This document shows, in pieces, positions 25,745-37,945 of a stretch of 64,000 nt of DNA. The stretch spans positions 124,001-188,000 of the forward strand of contig VWPU01017667.1 in assembly GCA_013398955.1 (NCBI GenBank). The letters are read 5' to 3'. The DNA comes from Callaeas wilsoni. Lineage: Eukaryota > Chordata > Aves > Passeriformes > Callaeidae. The notes under the pieces are model-generated. The model was not told the origin of the DNA. It saw nothing but the letters and a program-made list of their open reading frames with translations, and did no database searches. A program made the position numbers and the translations under genes. Numbering within the stretch: the stretch's first letter is position 1; the number at the start of each line of letters is the position of its first letter.

Positions 25745-27480
25745 AGCTAGGTAAAACTCTGCATGCATTTAGCCCATCATCTTGTCTGTATCGATAGGTA
25801 GTAGTGGATGCCTGTGGAAAAGCATGGCAAAGCATGTAATCATATTTTCATTGTATGCTCTACCATCCTCAGAGATTTCTTTATCCAGTACTGGTGCATT
25901 TCTGTTAAGTAACCCTACCCAGCTTTCCTTCCGTTTGCTTGCTTTTTGAACCAACATTGTATCATCATAAAATTCTATGGCAAGGGATCACACAGGTGTG
26001 GTGTGAATATGGCACACTGTTGGCTTTTTGTGTTCCTGCCTCCTCCTAGTTCAAGTTTTTATCCTCTACCTCATATGAAGAGAGGTAGCAAATAGTTAAT
26101 CTGCTGATCTCCTCCATAACCATTAACCTCTTCATGCCTCTTTTGTCACCTTTTCTCTTTCTGTGCTCATTCCTTCCTTCTCCAGAAGCTCTCCATGTTT
26201 CTAATCACCCTCGTCCCGCTTCTTTCTCCCTTTACTGTTTCTGTGGTTTTCCTTCTGAGGCAGGGAGCTGCCTGTTACTCATGATATGTTCACCATGCAT
26301 TTATATGGTGGTGTAGTGATATTGTCTGGTTTACTCTTTATTCTGCTCAACATTTGATTTGGTTTTTTGCATACAGGTGAAGGCTAGTTACAGTGTCATT
26401 TTAGCACCAACATCTCCTTACTATCTGTTTTTCAGAGCCTGTGTTTTTTGTGTGAGTAAAATTACGTCTTTTTCCTCACATATTTCTCCTTTCATGTTTG
26501 TCAATATTGACTTTTCACCTGGTATGTTATCTCCTAGTCTCCCAGTACTGTAAGAACTATCTGCAGTTCCTTGTAATTGTGCCTTTTTTTTCCTTCCCTG
26601 ACTGAATTGTTAGCATTAACAAACATTTCCATCTTCCTTTGCTCACTTTTGCATATCATGTAGGAAGATGAACAACACAGGTCAGAACACCCATTTCTGT
26701 GCACTTCTCAGATGAACACCTAATAGTGTTCATCATTTATTCCTGTCCTTTTCTTTGTATCTTGGCCTGCTGTTTATCCACTCATGGATCTTTTCTCCTC
26801 CTGTGGTAATTCAAGGGGTTTTATGCCTTTGAAAAACCTTCCCAAATACCTGTAGGTGAGTTGAGCAGTGTGTGTCACTTGAATTTTTCTTGTCCATGTG
26901 GTTTTGATACCTTAAGAGAACAGGAGACTTGAGAAGCACAAGTTTGGCTCCTAACCAATATATCATAATTACTCACGTCCACTAATTTTGGACTATTTAT
27001 GAATTTATATAATAATTTCTATTAACAGTCTCTACCAATTTGTAAGGTATGGACATGAGATTCATTGAGTTGTAGTTCCTTCTATCATCACAGACCTCCA
27101 TACCTTTTTTTAATTGACATCACACCTCCCTGGTACCAAACTGTTTTAAGCAGGAGGTTACAAGCTATTTAAGAGTTTAACTTTCTCACACTTGAGTTTC
27201 TCTAGAACTTGGGTGTGAATGCGATCTGGGGCTGCTGATTTGGTTGTGCTTTCTTCATTTGTTCGCTACCTTTTTGGCTGACATTTCTACATGAGTCAGA
27301 TCTTTTGGTACATATCTTGGAAAGCAGGATTCTGGTATGGCAGCCTCTTTAAGCACCTCCATTTCATTTATCCTTTCTGACTTTATTTCTTCTGAGCATT
27401 CTTTTTACTTTTTGACCACATTTTGTACTGTTTGACAAGTGTTTATTTGAAGGGCCACAGCTAATGTGTTCCTCAAATTA
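25745..27480 (-). mobile_element. Ancient CR1/L3-type LINE fragment
   Basis: Read on the minus strand, this 1.7 kb stretch follows the order of an old CR1/L3-clade ORF2 and its 3' end. Near 27235-27180 it reads GATCGCATTCACACCCAAG and GAGAAACTCAAGTGTGAG, fitting the RT segment 'gatgg-attca-cc-agagttct-aa-gaactcaaatgtga'. Near 27130-27060 it has GATGTCAATTAAAAAAAGG then GAACTACAACTCAATGAA, fitting 'taatgtaac-ccaatttttaaaaaagg ... ggaactacagaccagtgag'. Near 26690-26610 it follows the palm region, with the usual ADD catalytic core degraded. Near 26200-26060 it fits the post-RT 'cttcc-tatgaggagag-ttaaaa' part, and 25980-25760 fits the terminal part with ATTCAAAAAGG-like and GATACTGGGCTAGATGG-like words. 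Divergence is high and stops are frequent, so it is long dead. Both boundaries are approximate. Confidence 0.7.
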
Positions 27481-29838
27481 ATTTTTTATTTGTTTTATTC
27501 TGCTTTTACCTGTTAGTGTTAAGGTTTCTTTCTGTCTGGTTTTCCCCTTTGGATGGGCCTCCAACCTTTTGAGCATTTGCTTTTACTTCTAATAGCAAAT
27601 ACATATCTTTTGAATAGCAAAGAGAAACAACTGCTTTAATATGTTTTATATAATCACAGATATGTGGCCTCCCATCCATTTCTTTCTGACTGGTTTGTCC
27701 TAATGAATATCCAAGGAGGTTTCCTTTATGGTTTGGTATGTTGCCTTTGGCCCCTGTTGATAAGTGATCTGGCAAAGCGAAGCGGATGGCATGATGAAAT
27801 CAGTACTTTCACCTGCAAGCAAACTTTGTTTTCAGGGATGCTGGTTGTCAGACTTGTTATGGATGCATCTGTGGTGTAACTCTTCATTTCTGCCTCTAAA
27901 CTACAAGTAAGGGATTCAAAAATCGCTTAAAGATCATTCAAATTCTATTATTACTACTGTAAGCTCCTCTCTTCTTGAATCTCTACACTTGTCTTTCCTT
28001 ACAAGCTTCACTCCTGAACCTATTCTTGCCCAGTCTATTCTGCTCTCTCTTACTACTTATATCATCACTACTTTCACATTCTTTACCTTTTATGCTTTGA
28101 AGAGGTTCCTAGTTGCATCTCGTCTCGCATTGATTCTCTCCTTCAAATGTAATAAAAAGTTTGTTAAATAATTGCTCTTCAACAGTAGAGCTTGTTTTGT
28201 GCTTACGTAGCCTAGATAAGAGGAAATAATATGTCTTGAATAAACACTATGTCTTTAAGAAGCTAACCTTTACCTGGTGTGGAAAAATATGGCTATGGCA
28301 CTTCAGCAACTAGGAAAAATAGAGCAGACTTGTCATGCTGTAGCTCATAGGACTGGAAATTTCCTGCAAATTAACACTATATTTAAAAAGGCTCTATGAA
28401 GATTGAGTTTTTCCATGATGGCCTTGGAATATCATTCTCGTGATCCACTGATAAGAAAACAGAGTGACCATGCTGTGACAGAGATATTCCAATGCACCCT
28501 TCACAGACACCCACTACCCTGTGGGGAACATGGAAGTTAAGAATGCAGAAGCAAAATTTGCTATGATTTAAGACCACAAACCTTCATCTGTCTGAAGTAC
28601 ATCTATTTATGTACATTGTGGAGAAGGTGAAGGAAGTGAAGTGTTTTATCTCTTGAACTAACTGGCAAGCAGAAGGCATTGATGAAACTCTTTCAAAATG
28701 AGAGGTTCATTTTTCTGTGTGTGCTTTGGAACACTTAGATTCACTGCGTCTGTGCTTTACCTTTGTAAATTTTAAAATTTCTGCATCAGAAATCTGTGAG
28801 ACATTAAATACCAGAATCTTGATTTTTAAAAGTTGCTTTCATAATTACTGGCCTTGGTCTATGATTATGTCCAGTAGCTGTAATTTTTATCTGTAATTGT
28901 CAGTAAAGGTCCATGCATTTGGGAGCACGTATATTCTTGGAACCAAAGTTAGCATCTTTTACAAAGTGATGACCCTACTTATGCTGCAGCTTTAAAATAA
29001 ACATTAATTGCCAGCCTACATAATGATCTGCAATCCTGGCTCCACAGCAGTTCCCTAGAACTGCCTTCCTTTATATTTTGCTTTTAGTCAGGTTGTTGTA
29101 TTTATGGTCTTTTTGTGCTTTGAACAGATTGTCAAAATTCATTTTGCTGTATGGTAAGTTGGGCAGCAAAGTCATTTAAATTTTTACAGCAGACCAATGT
29201 TGAATTCTTCACTTTATTTATAAAATCAATTGATACCATAGGTTTTTGGAACAGATGCAAATATGTAACAAAATGAAAATTTAATTTTTATTTTTGTTTG
29301 CTTCATATGGATTAAAGCCACTTGTTAATTCTGCAATGAGAAAACTGTTGAAAAACATGTCTAAATATAACCATTTCTTGTACCTTTCTGTGTGACTTGA
29401 AATGGCAGTAACTCCAGAAAGAACTTCTGGAGGAAAAAGATATTGTTAGTAAAATAGAGAAAACAGCTTTTGGACATGAGTGAATTGTAATGTTTAAACT
29501 TCTGTTGTGTACTTGGTTTCACTAGTTCTGCCACTTCTATTTCCTGTTACGATTTTGGTAGCACATGTTTTGGTTTGTTTGCAGTATTATAAACTGAGCT
29601 GAAAACAACTGTATTTCTTAAAAATTTGCGTTTTGATGGCTGCCCACTGCAGACCTCCAGATCCCTTGATGCTTGATTACTGTTCTGTCCATCAGCCTGG
29701 CTGCACAGTCAGTGCCTTGCATGGACTGGCAGGTAGAAACAGCCATAAGAAGTTTACTAATCTCCTTGTAGGTAATTCACAATAAAAGGAGGTAGAGAGA
29801 GATAAATATTAGAAGAGGAAGAGGGATCGTGATGCTTC

Positions 29839-29850
29839 TTTTTTTTTTTT
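29839..29850. repeat. Poly(T) run
   Basis: Twelve T in a row lie within the last BABAM2 intron. There is no adjacent retrosequence that I recognise. Confidence 0.7.
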
Positions 29851-32800
29851 GGCACACAGGGAAAAAATTGCTAGCAGCATTATGGCATTGTGCACTGACT
29901 CCTTTGTACATTTGTGTGTTTAGTCAGTTACAGTAGCTGTAATTTAAGAACTATTGTCTTGCTGTTGTATAAACACTTCAGATGTTTGCTTGGCATCACA
30001 GTTCTGGAGATGTATAAAATGGAGAACTGTGTAGACATTGTGTTTCACATAAAAGCAAAATATTTGCTATAGATAAAGCTGCCTAGTAAGGAAATTATAA
30101 ACCACATCCCAAAGAGCATACCATCAAGAAGCTTAGTTTAGAAACACGAATACATGCCAAGTATCGTTACGTATATTTGAAGGGAGAAAGAAATCCTGAA
30201 AGGTACCTATGTCATTCTGCTGCTGTGCTTGGATAAATTTTTGTGATGTTCGGATTTGAACAGTGGTTTAGAAATGCTGCTGTCTCCTGAATGCCTTGTG
30301 CATTCTGTAATAGTCCTGATTTTCATTAGCTCCTGAGCCTTTGCCACTTGGCGCCTGGCCCTGTTGTGGGCCTGCCTGCTACAGCCCAGTTCCAGCTAGG
30401 CAATCCAAAGTTAGCGTGCTGAGAACTGTTTGTCAGTTGAGTTTTTGTAACATCTTAGATGTGGAGAGAATGATATAACGATCATTTTCTCCTAGCAGAG
30501 GTGTCACAAAATGTCTGCTGTAGAGTTAATCTCCTGTTACTCCATAGTTATCCCAAAGCAGGAGACGGGGTTGTTCAGCTTTGCTGAGAGTGCTCATGTA
30601 TCTTTAGCCTAGTGAGGAATGCTGTGGAAGTGCCTGTGAATAAATAGACAACATGATTCACTCAATGGAAATACGTTTTTAATGCATTATATATAGTAAA
30701 AATAGCAAAGAGGTGCAAATGTCTCGTGTCTGAGTTTAAAAGGAAAAAGTTATGCCTTGAACATTGGCTTGAGGCCTACAAAAGAATGGGCTTTCTGTAG
30801 ATTTCCACACTTCTGTATTCAGCCCTTGTTCAGTGTAAGGTAGAGATGCTGGAGGAGGGCATGAGCAGGGGTTAAGGACCTAATGAATGAGCAGTCATAT
30901 GGAATATGACCTAAATACATACCCACTGTTGGAATTAATGCAACAATTTATTAATTTAAGTTCCTTTGGTTAATTAGTGCTAATCATGTTGAATTAGGTA
31001 GCTCCTGACAACAGGAATTTAGAAAGAAAATTATTATATGTATAAAAAAAGACAGGTTGGTATCTTTGATTTTGTTCTGTCAGAAACAAACAGGAAATCT
31101 TAGAAAGTTTTTAAAGTTATGGTAAATACCTTCTATACAGGAGATGAATTATTAGGGGTTACATGAACCAAATCAGCTGGATGTGCCTGTCTGGTCACAG
31201 GAGGACAAATCTTCTCATCTGGCATTCAGAAGGTATTGTTGTAGGTGTTCAGTATTTTCAAAACAAGTTTTCACTGTGTCAAAACAAGTTTCAACAGGAA
31301 CATAAAAATACAAAGGCACACTACATGTGTATGTATGATCCGTGCAAAAATACTCTGTACTTCAAAAAGTGAATAATCAGATGACGTTGATAAAGCCTGG
31401 AGAAGCTCTTTTATAATTCTAATATGGCCATACTGTTGAAATAATTTATATAACAAGATTTTATTGCAAAGTGTCAGCATAATAATACTAGTCTGGAAGG
31501 AATAGGTCAAAAATCTCAAGAAGCCTCAGGCTATCCTTCACTCTGATCTACACCCTTGTTAATTCCTGTTTTCACCAAATTTAATTGAAAGAGGGGAGAA
31601 CATTGCTGTTCTAGCTAATTTATGAAGATCAGTCATCTATGGAGTTGATGTTTTTCTGTCAGGATTCAGTGGATTTGAAGAAACTTGTAGATGTCTTGAA
31701 GCAGTTCTTCTAGGGTACAACAGGAAAGAAATATGGGATGCAAAATTATGTAAGTCCTAGAGGTACAATTCCTTTAAAAGAAGTGGACAGCAGTTGGGAC
31801 AAATGCCTGGGATTCTTGGTTGTATCTCATACAGTTGGACAGGATACAATTCAGTCCTTACCTCAGTTCTGGGATTATTCAAACAAACTCAGTTTACCTG
31901 CTGGACAATTCAGACAATAGGGAACTACTGAGGAGAATGGGGTACTACCTACACACTTTACTCCAGAAGACTTGGAAGGATTAAGTAGAACTATTCAGAG
32001 ATCACCATGACTACAGGAGTGCCTGCCCAAGTCAGATCTATTAACTTGAAAAAGTTGTAGAATTCATATTTTCCTGTATGCCTTGCCTAGAGTAGGAGAA
32101 TATGGATGTACTTGTCAAATACACTGGCTACTATGATTTTGAATACACTAAGGGTCTATAATTAGAGCCAAACACTTACAGAATTAAGCCACAGTTGCAG
32201 TACTTAGTAAAATATTTTACAAGAGTTAAATAAAATATTGAAATAATGGGTAGTATTTAAGAATAAAGTTTGCTCTCAATACCAATAGTAGGAAAAAAAT
32301 CCAAATGCAATAACCGGAGTCTGCCTTCAGATGAGAAGGAGCACAATACGTGTGCCTGATGCAATGAGAGAAGGTCTCTGTGTCTTTGTGAAAAGATTAA
32401 GATTGTGGCTCAAGGGATTTAATTTGCCAGTAAGGACACTGGGCTGGTAGTAGAAGTGTTGCTGCACTGCTAAGTCCATTCTTGATGTGGGCCATGTTGA
32501 TTATTTCATCCCCTTCATTTTCCTCAAACCGTCTCTTGATGGAAAAAGCACTTGAAAGTCCCACATCTTGAGCTGAAACAAATAAAACACGAGTGCAAAT
32601 AGGGCTAGCATGGGTGAATTTGAGATCAGCATGCTGGAAATCTTGGCAGTCATGAACTGAGAAGTTTAAGGGGAATATATTTTGTGAATGACTTGGGAAG
32701 ATGATTCATCACCCCGTGATGATTATCCTCGTCCCAGACATAAAAAGCAGAAATCTCATTGATACAACATTGTGTACGCTTTTTTCATCACAGAGTTTGA

Positions 32801-35800
32801 GTCTTAATGTTCTGCTCTGAATTTACCACATGAAGATTTAAAGAGAAATAGAAACACCTAAAACAACCCTTTTAACTTTATTACACCAGCAGCAGTAACT
32901 AGAACACAATTGTATCGTTGGCTATAGTACCAGTCCCGCAAAAGCAACAGCAGAAATCAAGTGTGTTCGTGTTAGAATGCTTTCACCATAAATATATGGG
33001 AAGTGTTGTTTAATGGGAGATTGTAGCTACATAATTTAAAATCTTTGCAGATTTTCAGCATAGATATGTGAAGGCAAAAGTTATTATTAAGTGGTCAATG
33101 CAGATTTTCTACCAACTGCATTTAAAAAACGCAGCACTGAGTTACCCTGGGAAAAAAACAGTACAATTAGAATGAAATTTCACAAAAGCATGTGAATTCT
33201 GAGTCAAGTATGTTTTAAGCACGGCAAACCCACACCCTGGGATTTAGACATGTACGGGCTTCTGGAGACCTTGTACCACACTCAGTGTTTCATGTCACTA
33301 GAAAATATGTAAACAGCAGGTGAGCCAATTCTACCTTCTTTTAAATACTTACCACTTGCAATAATAGCAAGACTTTCTTTCCACCAGATAATAAGGTGAA
33401 GGAAAGAGAAGTGCTTTACTCTCAGCAGACGTCCTTGAGCGTAGCACCTGGAATTCATTGTACTGTGTCAAGTATATATAGTGGTTAACTACAGCAAAAT
33501 ATGTTGTTTTCTGGAGTGATGAAGAAAAATTTCCATAGAAACCTCATAACTTAGTACCTTGAACTTGGAAAATGACCATTTGAGGGAACAAAAACGAATA
33601 GACAAAAAACAATGGAGTCTTATAAGAAGCTCCACAAAGAGTTACACGTGTGCCCGTAAGTGTATGAAGATTGGCACCCACTCTAGGCTGAAAAGAAAGC
33701 AACTTTTTAAACACTGTTTAAGCTGAGATCTAAGCCATTGTGAGAAAGATGCAACACTCATCTTTTTTACTTTCTTTACATAAGTGTTGATTGTACTCAA
33801 CACTCACATGAAGAATATGTGTACTTTGTACAAATGAGTTTCTCTGTACTTACAGGAGAATTTATGCAGGTCTTCTGAGCTTGGTGTAAGGTCAGTGTGA
33901 TACAGACCCACCAAGAGCATAGTAGATGAAAGCTGGAGAAAGAAGGATCTCCATCTTTCCCAGAAAAGAGAAAAGACGTTGGTCAAAAGCTGATTTCTGC
34001 CATTTGACACAGCCTTCAGAGATCATAAGTCCGGTTAGCTTTCTTCATCTTCAGTGTAATTCAACAGATACACAAATTACTGTTGTTAGGTTTTTTTAAT
34101 AACCGTTCTCCAGAGCTGAAAAGCATGTCTAGTGTATATAAAAGTAATAATTTCAAAATAGTTTGGAGATAACTTGAGAATATAATGTGGCAAAGTTTCT
34201 AAAAAAAAAATTCAGATATTTTTATATGAATTCCTGTGATATAGCATAGATCATAGTTATTGAAGGTGTAAATTCATGTGAATGTGTTCATATGAATAGA
34301 GTATGAGGAATGTATCTTTTTCCAAAGTTCATGTTTATATTCACTGTTTCTCTGTGCCTGTATGTACAGGATCATGGAGTATGAGTGCTGTCTCTTGATT
34401 TAAAATCTTTCTATAAGGAATAGCATTCCATGTGAAAGCTGCCTTTACCATGCAGTCTATAGCAGAGTATTAAATTTTATACTTCTCTTAAAGTTATTTC
34501 ATGTCATCTGTTGTGACATAATAGTTTGTGTCATGGTCCCATTTGGGCAGAAACATGTACACTTCGACTTCAACGCCAGATGGTTGATAGATGAAACTTA
34601 CTCAGAAGGTGCTTCTTTTCCTCCTTACTGGTAATCTCTGCAGAGGAGAAAAAATGCTGTAATTTCCATTTCACAGGGAATTCAGGTATTTTAACACATG
34701 GTTTTGTCCCAAACTTTGGATGAAAAGAAAAAATGTAGAAAAATTTTACCAGTGTTCATTAAAGAGTTTCACTTACCTTCTCCTACTTCCCCATCTTTCC
34801 TCCTCAATCTACTAAATGTGCTGTAGCTGATACAGTCCTGCCAAGTATATTGGGCTTTTGGATCTCTTAGCAGGGCCTTTTTTGTTTTGGTTTTGGGGGG
34901 GTTAAGGGAGCACTGTTAATTTATTTTTTTGCGTATATGTGTGATGAGCCATAATTATCTCTGATTTTTTTTCATCTGAGATACCTAAGGTGTATGGGAG
35001 AGGGGCAGAAATGGAGGAACAGAACCTGAGTACGCTAGTGGTACTGCATTTGCTTCAGTCTGGAGAAGACCAAAATGATAAGAGCAACTTTAAGCATGTA
35101 CTTTAAGGTATAAAAAGAAAAAAAGTAGACATTTAAAATGATGAAGTACTAAAGGAATTTTTGTAGTGTATGGAACATCGCCAAGAGGTTCATATGAACT
35201 ACCAATAAAATAACATCCTCTTTGAAACAGTACATCTGATGAGAATGTAGGGAGGTGCTAGACTTAGTTTTGCAGCAAAGAATACAAGCTCTCCTGCAGG
35301 AATCAGTGAAAAGAAAGGATGCAAGTGTGGATAAAGTTGGTGTGGGAGGGTGTTTGTGGTATCATAAGCATTCGTTCTGGAATTTACCTAACAGAAAAGG
35401 CATATATAATTACTGCATATAATGCAGTAAGTGTGGGTTTAATACAAAGCACAGAAATGCTATAAAGGAGAAGAAATAAAATATAGGAAAACAGTTCTGA
35501 TTGTATCCCATGTAATGATTAAGAATTTTTACAGTTTTGGAAGAGAGAAGTTTTAAGTAGCATTTATCAAGTCAGTTAAGATCATGTGCGTGGAAGAGAG
35601 TCTGCAGAGAAGCTATCGAACGGCAAGGGAGAAGCTATTTAAAATAAGAAGCACAGAAACATAATTAAATGTTAGGACTGATAAAGCAAGGACAAGTAAA
35701 AGGCAGAGATCCTGACATTGACAACATGCAGGTGGTCCTCCTTGACCTAACAAAATACATAGAATTGACTAGGACTTTAAAAAGCTACAGTTTCAAAGGT

Positions 35801-37085
35801 ATGGTAGAAGAAACACAGATAGAGAAATGGCGCTCAGCTGCTGAGATCAGGGGACAGGCAGACCTTCTCAGCTGTTTTATGTACAAGTGTGTGCCAGCAT
35901 GAACAATCACTTTTGCAGGCATGATTATGAGGGTTGTTTTCTGAACTTTGCTTCAATAAACCAAAGTGTGTTCTGTAAATAGACAACACAATCTGTATAT
36001 GCTATAAAATGTGAGTGCTGGTTGTCCTCTTTCTGGTTTCCATTTCTGGGATCAGCTCCTCAGTCCAGAAATGCTTTTACTTTCCATTGCTCTTTTAACC
36101 TTTGGACAGCATCTCGTGTGTGTTTACGGCTTGTGCACAAAAGCTGACTGCAGCTATCTGTTAATTAATTTGCCAGGCACAACCTAACAAAGAGAGAGGA
36201 GCATTCTCTTTGTGGTCTTGCAACGTTTTTAGGTGTGAGGAAGTATGATTGTTGTTCTGTGATTGCCAAAGCTTCTACTGCAGTTACAAAACACGTCATG
36301 ATTGTGAAGCTGATCGGTGTGTGTTTGCTTCAGGAGGTAAACCAGCAGAGAGATCAGGAATCTAATAAATGACATTGCAGCTATTCTCACTTTAGATTTC
36401 TTCTTGGTGAGGAGAACAGGAAAGAGATTTATAGAGACCAGTGATACAAATAGAAAACAAAATTTAAAGAAAAAAGAAAGTTTGGTGCAAAACACAGTAG
36501 GCAGAAACCAAAGGCAGAATAATGAAGCAACTTCTGATATAACTGGCAAATAAAGGGCATCCCTGGGACATGTAAAATACATTTATTACATGGTTGATTA
36601 TCTCAGCAAAAAAACCTCAAAGGTATAGTTCTAATTCAATTTTGGATGTGTAGGATTAGCTCATTTTATGGATTTATAAGTCACTTGATCCTTTGTAAAG
36701 GAGATAGACTAAGATCCAAAATATACAAAGCACACTTTAAAAAAGAACATTATCCTATAAATTTTGAAGTTTAATAAAAGGAATTACAGTTCATCCAATG
36801 TTGTTAGTATTTATTTGCTATATCTTATGTAAACTGCTGCCATCAGCAGTGACAGTATTGTGTCAAGATTTCTGTTAGGAGACAGATAAAGAGCTTATCT
36901 CTTGCAAGTATTCTGGCTTCACTATTTTCCTGTTCCGTTGCCTTGTCTGTCTTTGGGCTTTTCATACCATATATGAAGCCTTTTCTACATAGGGGAAATA
37001 GGAAGTGTGGGAAACATCAAGTGCTTCAATTCATGCTTTTAAGATTACTCCTTCCTAATCATGTATTTTCTGTTCTTTTCACTAG

Positions 37086-37149
37086 GACGTATTTCAAGAC
37101 ATTTGTCCCTCAGTTCCAGGAGGCAGCATTTGCTAATGGGAAGCTTTAG
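37086..37149 (+). CDS. BABAM2: BABAM2 last coding exon (about residues 363-383, stop)
   Basis: The first base completes a Lys codon started in the previous exon. Twenty residues follow, from TYFKTFVPQF to AAFANGKL, with a TAG stop at 37147-37149. The acceptor is CACTAG after a T-rich run. The C-terminal tail ends in the family's usual FANGKL. In human I recall KAYFKTF, so this copy has Thr for Ala at the first full codon. An alternative acceptor choice is unlikely because only this one keeps the phase with the 18893 donor. Confidence 0.96.
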
Positions 37150-37945
37150 ACAGCTTCGCGCATGGAAACTATACTGGACAAATCCTTCAGTCTGCACGTG
37201 TCAGCCCCAAAGAAGAATGCCTGGAAATGGGTTGGACTGTCTTGATAGGTGCTTTCTTGCCTCTGAAGTGGTTTTGGTAGCTTCAGTTTTTGAAACAAAG
37301 ACCTCACTAGCATGCTTAGAACTGAATATTTTATATTAGTCCTGCCCCTTTACCTCTGCCACCACCATTCCTTTATATATCTATTAGATTAAATTTAAAA
37401 GGGTGTGTATTGATATGATAACACTTTCTTGTGCCAACAATGTCCTGTATGTTATGCCTTGTTTCCTTGTCTTCAGATGGTCTAAATTGGATTGTTTTTC
37501 CTCATGGAAATATGGTGCAATGTGTATATTTAGTTAACATTTTCAGCTTATCCTAAGAAAACATAAAACTGCGTGTGTACCGGGAATGCCTAATGGACTG
37601 TACAGTGCCATATTCTGCCTTGGAGGTTTGCGTCTCACTGTTGTTACTCTCACAGGTATGGATATGAGTTGCACACTTCAATTCTCAGTGCCTTTCCAGT
37701 TGGTCTGAAGTTAATATGGCAAGGTGTTTGAGGTTTGGTGGTTTTTCTAATACTTCTGTTGAAAGCTCATCTTACGTGAACCGTTAGGCTTTTATGCTTT
37801 GTTTTTATTTCCTGTTGTACAATTTTAGTGTTTTCCTAATGAGCACTCCTTGCCATTACAAAAAAATTCTACTTCTTTAGTACCAACATGCAAGTATCTA
37901 CTTATATAAATCAGTGTCACAAAATAAAGCTCTTACATAGACCAG
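37150..37945 (+). other. BABAM2: BABAM2 3' UTR (end estimated)
   Basis: Non-coding sequence follows the stop codon up to the first AATAAA. It is AT-rich, with T-rich runs. The length of about 0.8 kb is reasonable for this gene, but the end is placed only from the signal at 37923 and alternative, longer ends are possible. Confidence 0.6.
37923..37928 (+). terminator. Candidate polyadenylation signal AATAAA
   Basis: This is the first canonical AATAAA after the BABAM2 stop codon (774 bases downstream). Cleavage would be expected 10-30 bases later. Later AATAAA copies at 38269 and 40381 could serve longer transcripts. Confidence 0.5.

Larger units (their letters stand above)
18894..37085 (+). 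other. BABAM2: BABAM2 last intron (18.2 kb)
   Basis: This is the longest intron in the window. The donor is GTAAGT and the acceptor is TTTTCACTAG. It carries most of the mobile-element debris: a possible SINE remnant near 19.15 kb, a decayed intronless frame at 21.0-21.9 kb, a CR1 3' end at 23.1-23.6 kb and an old LINE at 25.7-27.5 kb. Between 27.5 and 37.0 kb I see AT-rich DNA, a T12 run at 29839-29850 and scattered short frames, but no gene. Confidence 0.85.
1..37945 (+). other. BABAM2: BABAM2 gene, 3' part (five last coding exons, introns, 3' UTR)
   Basis: This is the 3' part of a split gene whose joined exons read as the C-terminal 156 residues of BABAM2 (BRE/BRCC45), recognised from the vertebrate protein. 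The family protein is normally 383 residues, so the window covers about residues 228-383 and the earlier exons lie to the left. BABAM2 is a non-catalytic scaffold with UEV/RWD-like folds. It works with BRCC36, Abraxas 1 or 2 and BABAM1 (MERIT40) in the nuclear BRCA1-A complex and the cytoplasmic BRISC complex, which cleave K63-linked ubiquitin in DNA damage and cytokine signalling. All four internal junctions are GT-AG and keep one reading frame with no stop, so the gene looks intact here. The right-hand limit is the estimated cleavage site after the AATAAA at 37923 and is approximate. Confidence 0.95.
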
